From Stercoripulliclostridium_A sp045535235 (GTDB lineage Bacteria; Bacillota; Clostridia; Christensenellales; DTU072): a stretch of 26,380 nt of DNA. The notes below the pieces were generated by a model. That model saw only the letters and a program-made list of their open reading frames with translations, was not told the origin of the DNA and did not search any database. The stretch lies in the NCBI GenBank assembly GCA_045535235.1, contig JAZSLG010000049.1, positions 1-26,380 on the forward strand, read 5' to 3'. Both the position numbers and the translations under genes were made by a program. This document shows positions 23,726 to 26,380 of this stretch, piece after piece. Every line of letters begins with the position of its first letter. Within the stretch, counting starts at the first letter, position 1.

Positions 23726-25177
23726 TTATGGTTCTTCAATAGGTTTTTCGACTTTTTCCTTAGCAATTTTTTCAAATTCTAATTGCTCTTTCTCTATTAA
23801 AATTTGTGTTTTGACTTTCTTGAATAATACAAATAGTAGTACCGCACCAACGACACACGCTATAAACCAACTTGCAGGATACAATATGTAAAGCATTCTT
23901 AAATTATGTGCTACGTTTCCTTCTATACAAATATACGGATAAATAAAGTATAAATATATAAACCTTAAAACGATGTTTGCAAATATACTTTCTAGAGTTG
24001 CCGTAAACGAATACCCTATTCCCCTTAACGTTTCTTGTAAAACGTTTAGTATGCCAAGCAACATATATAATACGCTAATAGTGGTTATACGAACCATACA
24101 CAAATCAATAACGGCTTCGGTAGTAGTCATTATAGAACAAAGAGTTCTGCCTGCAAAAACAAGTGCCACACCTAAAACAATACCAAGAACTATAACCATA
24201 TAAAGCGATAAGAAAAATGCTTTTTTTATTCTGTTTGGTTTTTTTGCACCATAATTTTGACTAACAACGGCAATGGTAGCTACGCCTACACCGTGCATCG
24301 TTTCTAAAATAAATCCGTCAAACTCTTTAGTAATTGAATGTGCCGCCATAGCAGTTTCTCCAAGAACATTGAGTTGAGCGGAAACTAAAACGTTTGCAAA
24401 TGAAAACAAACATTTAGATACTGCAACAGGCAAGCCTATCTTAAATATTTCTAACAACTCTTCTTTATAAATCTTAAAGTGTTTTTTTTCAATCTTTGCA
24501 TAGCCGTCGTTCTTAGACATAAGCACGCAGGCACAAATCCCACTTACAGCGTTAGATACTACTGTTGCAATAGCAACGCCTTCAATATCCAAGCCAACTA
24601 CCACAACAAAGAAAATATTTAACCCAACGTTTAGTACGCCACCAATAATCAAAAAGATTAACGGACGCAAAGTATCACCTACTGAACGAAGAATAGCCGC
24701 ACAAAAGTTATATAACATAATTATGGGCATGCCAAGAAAATAAATCCTTAAATATGTGGTTGCATATGGCAAAACATTTGATGCACAGTTGGTCCATAAA
24801 AGCATTTGTTCTGAAAGTATTACGCCTATAATCATTATCGCTATACCAAAGACAATACTCAAAAAAACCGACGTCCCGACTAACTTTCTAGCACTCTCTT
24901 GATTATGTGCGCCCACACACCTTGCTATCAAGACGTTTGCACCGACCGATAGACCCGTAAAAAAACCTATAAGTAAGTTTACTATAGGAGTTGCAGCCCC
25001 CACCGCCGCTAATGCGTTATCGTTTCTAGTAAATATTCCTAGAACAGTAAGGTCTGCCGTAGTAAAAAGAAGTTGCAAAATATTTACACCTATAATGGGT
25101 AATGCGTAAATTATCATCTTCTTTAACAAAGCACCACTAGTAAAATCTATCTCGTTTCTTCTTGCCACCTTAACCAT
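23726..25177 (-). CDS. MATE family efflux transporter
   Basis: A 483-residue inner-membrane transporter with about 12 membrane helices in two six-helix halves, exporting organic cations or other small molecules by sodium or proton antiport. The first helix IIYALPIIGVNILQLLFTTADLTVLG and the ANVLIARCVGAHNQESARKLVG loop are typical of the NorM/DinF group. Lys/Glu-rich residues follow the last helix. The ATG at 25177 is the first start after an in-frame TGA and lies 17 bases from the AAGGAG site, which is unusually far; a six-codon frame lies between them. No clear promoter was found in the gap to the isomerase gene, so it may be read from upstream. Confidence 0.93.
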   Translation of the reverse strand: MVKVARRNEIDFTSGALLKKMIIYALPIIGVNILQLLFTTADLTVLGIFTRNDNALAAVGAATPIVNLLIGFFTGLSVGANVLIARCVGAHNQESARKLVGTSVFLSIVFGIAIMIIGVILSEQMLLWTNCASNVLPYATTYLRIYFLGMPIIMLYNFCAAILRSVGDTLRPLIFLIIGGVLNVGLNIFFVVVVGLDIEGVAIATVVSNAVSGICACVLMSKNDGYAKIEKKHFKIYKEELLEIFKIGLPVAVSKCLFSFANVLVSAQLNVLGETAMAAHSITKEFDGFILETMHGVGVATIAVVSQNYGAKKPNRIKKAFFLSLYMVIVLGIVLGVALVFAGRTLCSIMTTTEAVIDLCMVRITTISVLYMLLGILNVLQETLRGIGYSFTATLESIFANIVLRFIYLYFIYPYICIEGNVAHNLRMLYILYPASWFIACVVGAVLLFVLFKKVKTQILIEKEQLEFEKIAKEKVEKPIEEP

Positions 25178-25190
25178 TTTGTTTGTTCAT
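25170..25190 (-). CDS. possible six-codon leader ORF overlapping the MATE start
   Basis: An ATG 4 bases after AAGGAG (25195-25200) opens a frame encoding Met-Asn-Lys-Gln-Asn-Gly, then TAA. The TAA lies within the first codons of the MATE gene, whose ATG is inside this frame. Ribosomes loading at the good site would translate this peptide and could restart at the MATE ATG. It could also be chance, with the spacer simply long. Confidence 0.3.
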   Translation of the reverse strand: MNKQNG

Positions 25191-25279
25191 TTAACTCCTT
25201 ATAAAATACCCAATAATCACCTTTTGCGGGAAATCCGTTACCCTTTTAATGTATCAATATTCGTCAATTAAATTTTTTA

Positions 25280-25987
25280 TTAATTTCTAGTTTCGTCATA
25301 AGCACGACGAACTGCTGAAATCATTTCTTCTGCAAGAGCCAAAGGGTTTTCAGCTTTTGCTATAGCCGATGAACAACCTGATGCAGAAGCACCTGCTTTA
25401 ATTATGTTATAGCAATCTTGTCCCTTTGAAATTCCTGCCGATGGAAAAGGTCTAATATCGGGGTTAATTTCTCTAATAACCTTGATAACTTCATCAACGT
25501 ATTCTTTATCTGCGGGTTTTCCCGTCCCGATAAGTTCAGATGGTTCTGCAACCAAAATGTTTGGACCAAGTTTTGCAATAGCCTTTACTTCTTCGATTGA
25601 ATCAGCACAAACCATAGTTGCTAAACCTAGTTCGTCTGCTCTTTTGATAGCATTTTCTATTTCTTCGATAGTGAGTTTTCTTTCTGCGTGGTTAAGCATA
25701 ACGCCAACTGCACCCGCAGCCTTTACTGCTTCAGGTAAAGTTCTACCCATACCTCTACCTACAGGTATACTGTCCATATGTTGGCTATACACGTGTACGT
25801 ATTTAGAATTTACGTGCTTTGCAACGTTGTAAATTTCAGTATCAGGAATATCTAATACTACGTTAACTTTGTATTTCTTTGCAAGTTTTTCTAAGCCCTT
25901 AGCCATTTTAACTAAGGTTTCGCCATACATATAGCACTTTGGTCCATATTCAAAAAATGGTTCACTAATCTTATAATCTTTATACAT
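25280..25987 (-). CDS. triose-phosphate isomerase-like protein
   Basis: A 235-residue TIM-barrel protein of the compact, archaeal-type TIM length. It has VYSQHMD (catalytic His near residue 70), the GAVGVMLNHAERKL block near 92-105, ILVAEPSELIGTGKP with the catalytic Glu and loop 6 (about 144-158), and a phosphate-binding AGISKGQD near 193. At the N-terminus the usual N-x-K reads G-P-K (K17), so the Lys is kept but the Asn is lost. Such variants sit beside glycerate kinases in Clostridia and may act on other phosphorylated ketoses, as EryH does on erythrulose phosphate. GGAGAT precedes the ATG. It follows the glycerate kinase gene by 19 bases, suggesting an operon for C3/C4 acid or sugar use. 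Confidence 0.85.
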   Translation of the reverse strand: MYKDYKISEPFFEYGPKCYMYGETLVKMAKGLEKLAKKYKVNVVLDIPDTEIYNVAKHVNSKYVHVYSQHMDSIPVGRGMGRTLPEAVKAAGAVGVMLNHAERKLTIEEIENAIKRADELGLATMVCADSIEEVKAIAKLGPNILVAEPSELIGTGKPADKEYVDEVIKVIREINPDIRPFPSAGISKGQDCYNIIKAGASASGCSSAIAKAENPLALAEEMISAVRRAYDETRN

Positions 25988-26006
25988 TTTCTATCTCCAA
26001 AAATAT

Positions 26007-26380
26007 TTATTTTTTTATACTTTTTATTGTTCTAAACAAACTCTCTGCACAAGCAGAATAAAGTTCTTCTGAATTGTTTAACACGTTTTCAAGACTATCT
26101 GGTTTATTAATAATAGAATATATTCCGTCAAGTCCTTTTTCATAGAGTTTATCAGCGTTTTCGCCAACACTTCCTACTATTGCGTAAACGGGAACACCTT
26201 GTCTTTTTGCTCTATTAACTATACCCGATATAACTTTACCGTCTAAAGACTGTCCGTCAATCCTACCTTCGCCGGTTATTACAAAGTCTGCATCTTTTAA
26301 CGCTTCATCAAACCCCGAAAGATTTAACATTTCTTCTATACCAGAACGCATATTAGCCGAAAGGACGGCATTTAGCATTG
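26007..26380 (-). CDS. glycerate kinase, C-terminal part (5' end outside window)
   Basis: The last 124 or so codons of a GlxK/GarK-family glycerate kinase, which phosphorylates D-glycerate with ATP. The visible part has MRSGIEEMLNLSGFDEALKD, the conserved DFVITGEGRIDGQSLDGK motif and GVPVYAIVGSVG, all diagnostic of the family. The ATG at 26378 is internal; the gene starts beyond the window edge. It is the upstream partner of the TIM-like isomerase. Confidence 0.88.
   Translation of the reverse strand, partial: MLNAVLSANMRSGIEEMLNLSGFDEALKDADFVITGEGRIDGQSLDGKVISGIVNRAKRQGVPVYAIVGSVGENADKLYEKGLDGIYSIINKPDSLENVLNNSEELYSACAESLFRTIKSIKK

Overview
The window is AT-rich, densely coded and mostly minus-strand. 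It reads as a chromosomal segment of an uncultured Firmicutes, probably a gut-type Clostridia. Signs are: bL27 with the N-terminal extension that Firmicutes cleave off; an OGG-type 8-oxoguanine glycosylase like the clostridial ones; the GGGtGRT protein next to a NifU-like scaffold, a clostridial pair; strong AGGAG-type ribosome binding sites; and sigma-A promoters with 17-base spacing. I see no insertion sequence, phage gene, CRISPR array or rRNA. The exact taxon is an inference.

Layout. (1) 1-4964: the 3' end of a plus-strand beta-sandwich, CBM-like protein faces a convergent minus-strand pair, GH2 beta-mannosidase then GH29 alpha-L-fucosidase. Both lack signal peptides, so they probably trim imported fucose/mannose oligosaccharides in the cytoplasm. 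(2) 5031-5768: a lone six-helix membrane protein with its own promoter and terminator. (3) 5767-12819: a minus operon of a very large InlB/BspA-type surface lipoprotein, a 1010-residue homologue of the purine enzyme FGAM synthase (PurL) that has lost its recognisable catalytic motifs, and a small membrane protein with a PH-like tail. (4) 12886-14630: a plus operon of a metallo-beta-lactamase-fold hydrolase and a PfkB-like protein lacking the catalytic Asp. (5) 14629-16751: LarA-like nickel racemase/epimerase and a glycerophosphodiester phosphodiesterase, overlapping by one base. (6) 16761-16904: a stand-alone tRNA-Thr(CGU). (7) 16974-18825: the Fe-S scaffold/GGGtGRT pair. (8) 18861-20478: 8-oxoguanine glycosylase, then bL27 and bL21 behind a structured leader. 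(9) 20548-21008: a small helical protein. (10) 21013-26380: a minus-strand run of glycerate kinase (cut by the window end), TIM-like isomerase, MATE transporter, CapA-like protein and M20 amidohydrolase.

The best candidate for something undescribed is region 3. It encodes a whole-length FGAM-synthase fold stripped of its glutaminase and ATP-site motifs, co-transcribed with a giant surface lipoprotein and away from any purine gene. The next gene cluster holds a second apparent pseudoenzyme of the PfkB fold. Functions for these are not known from the sequence. Motif comparisons were made from memory of the families, without alignments or searches.
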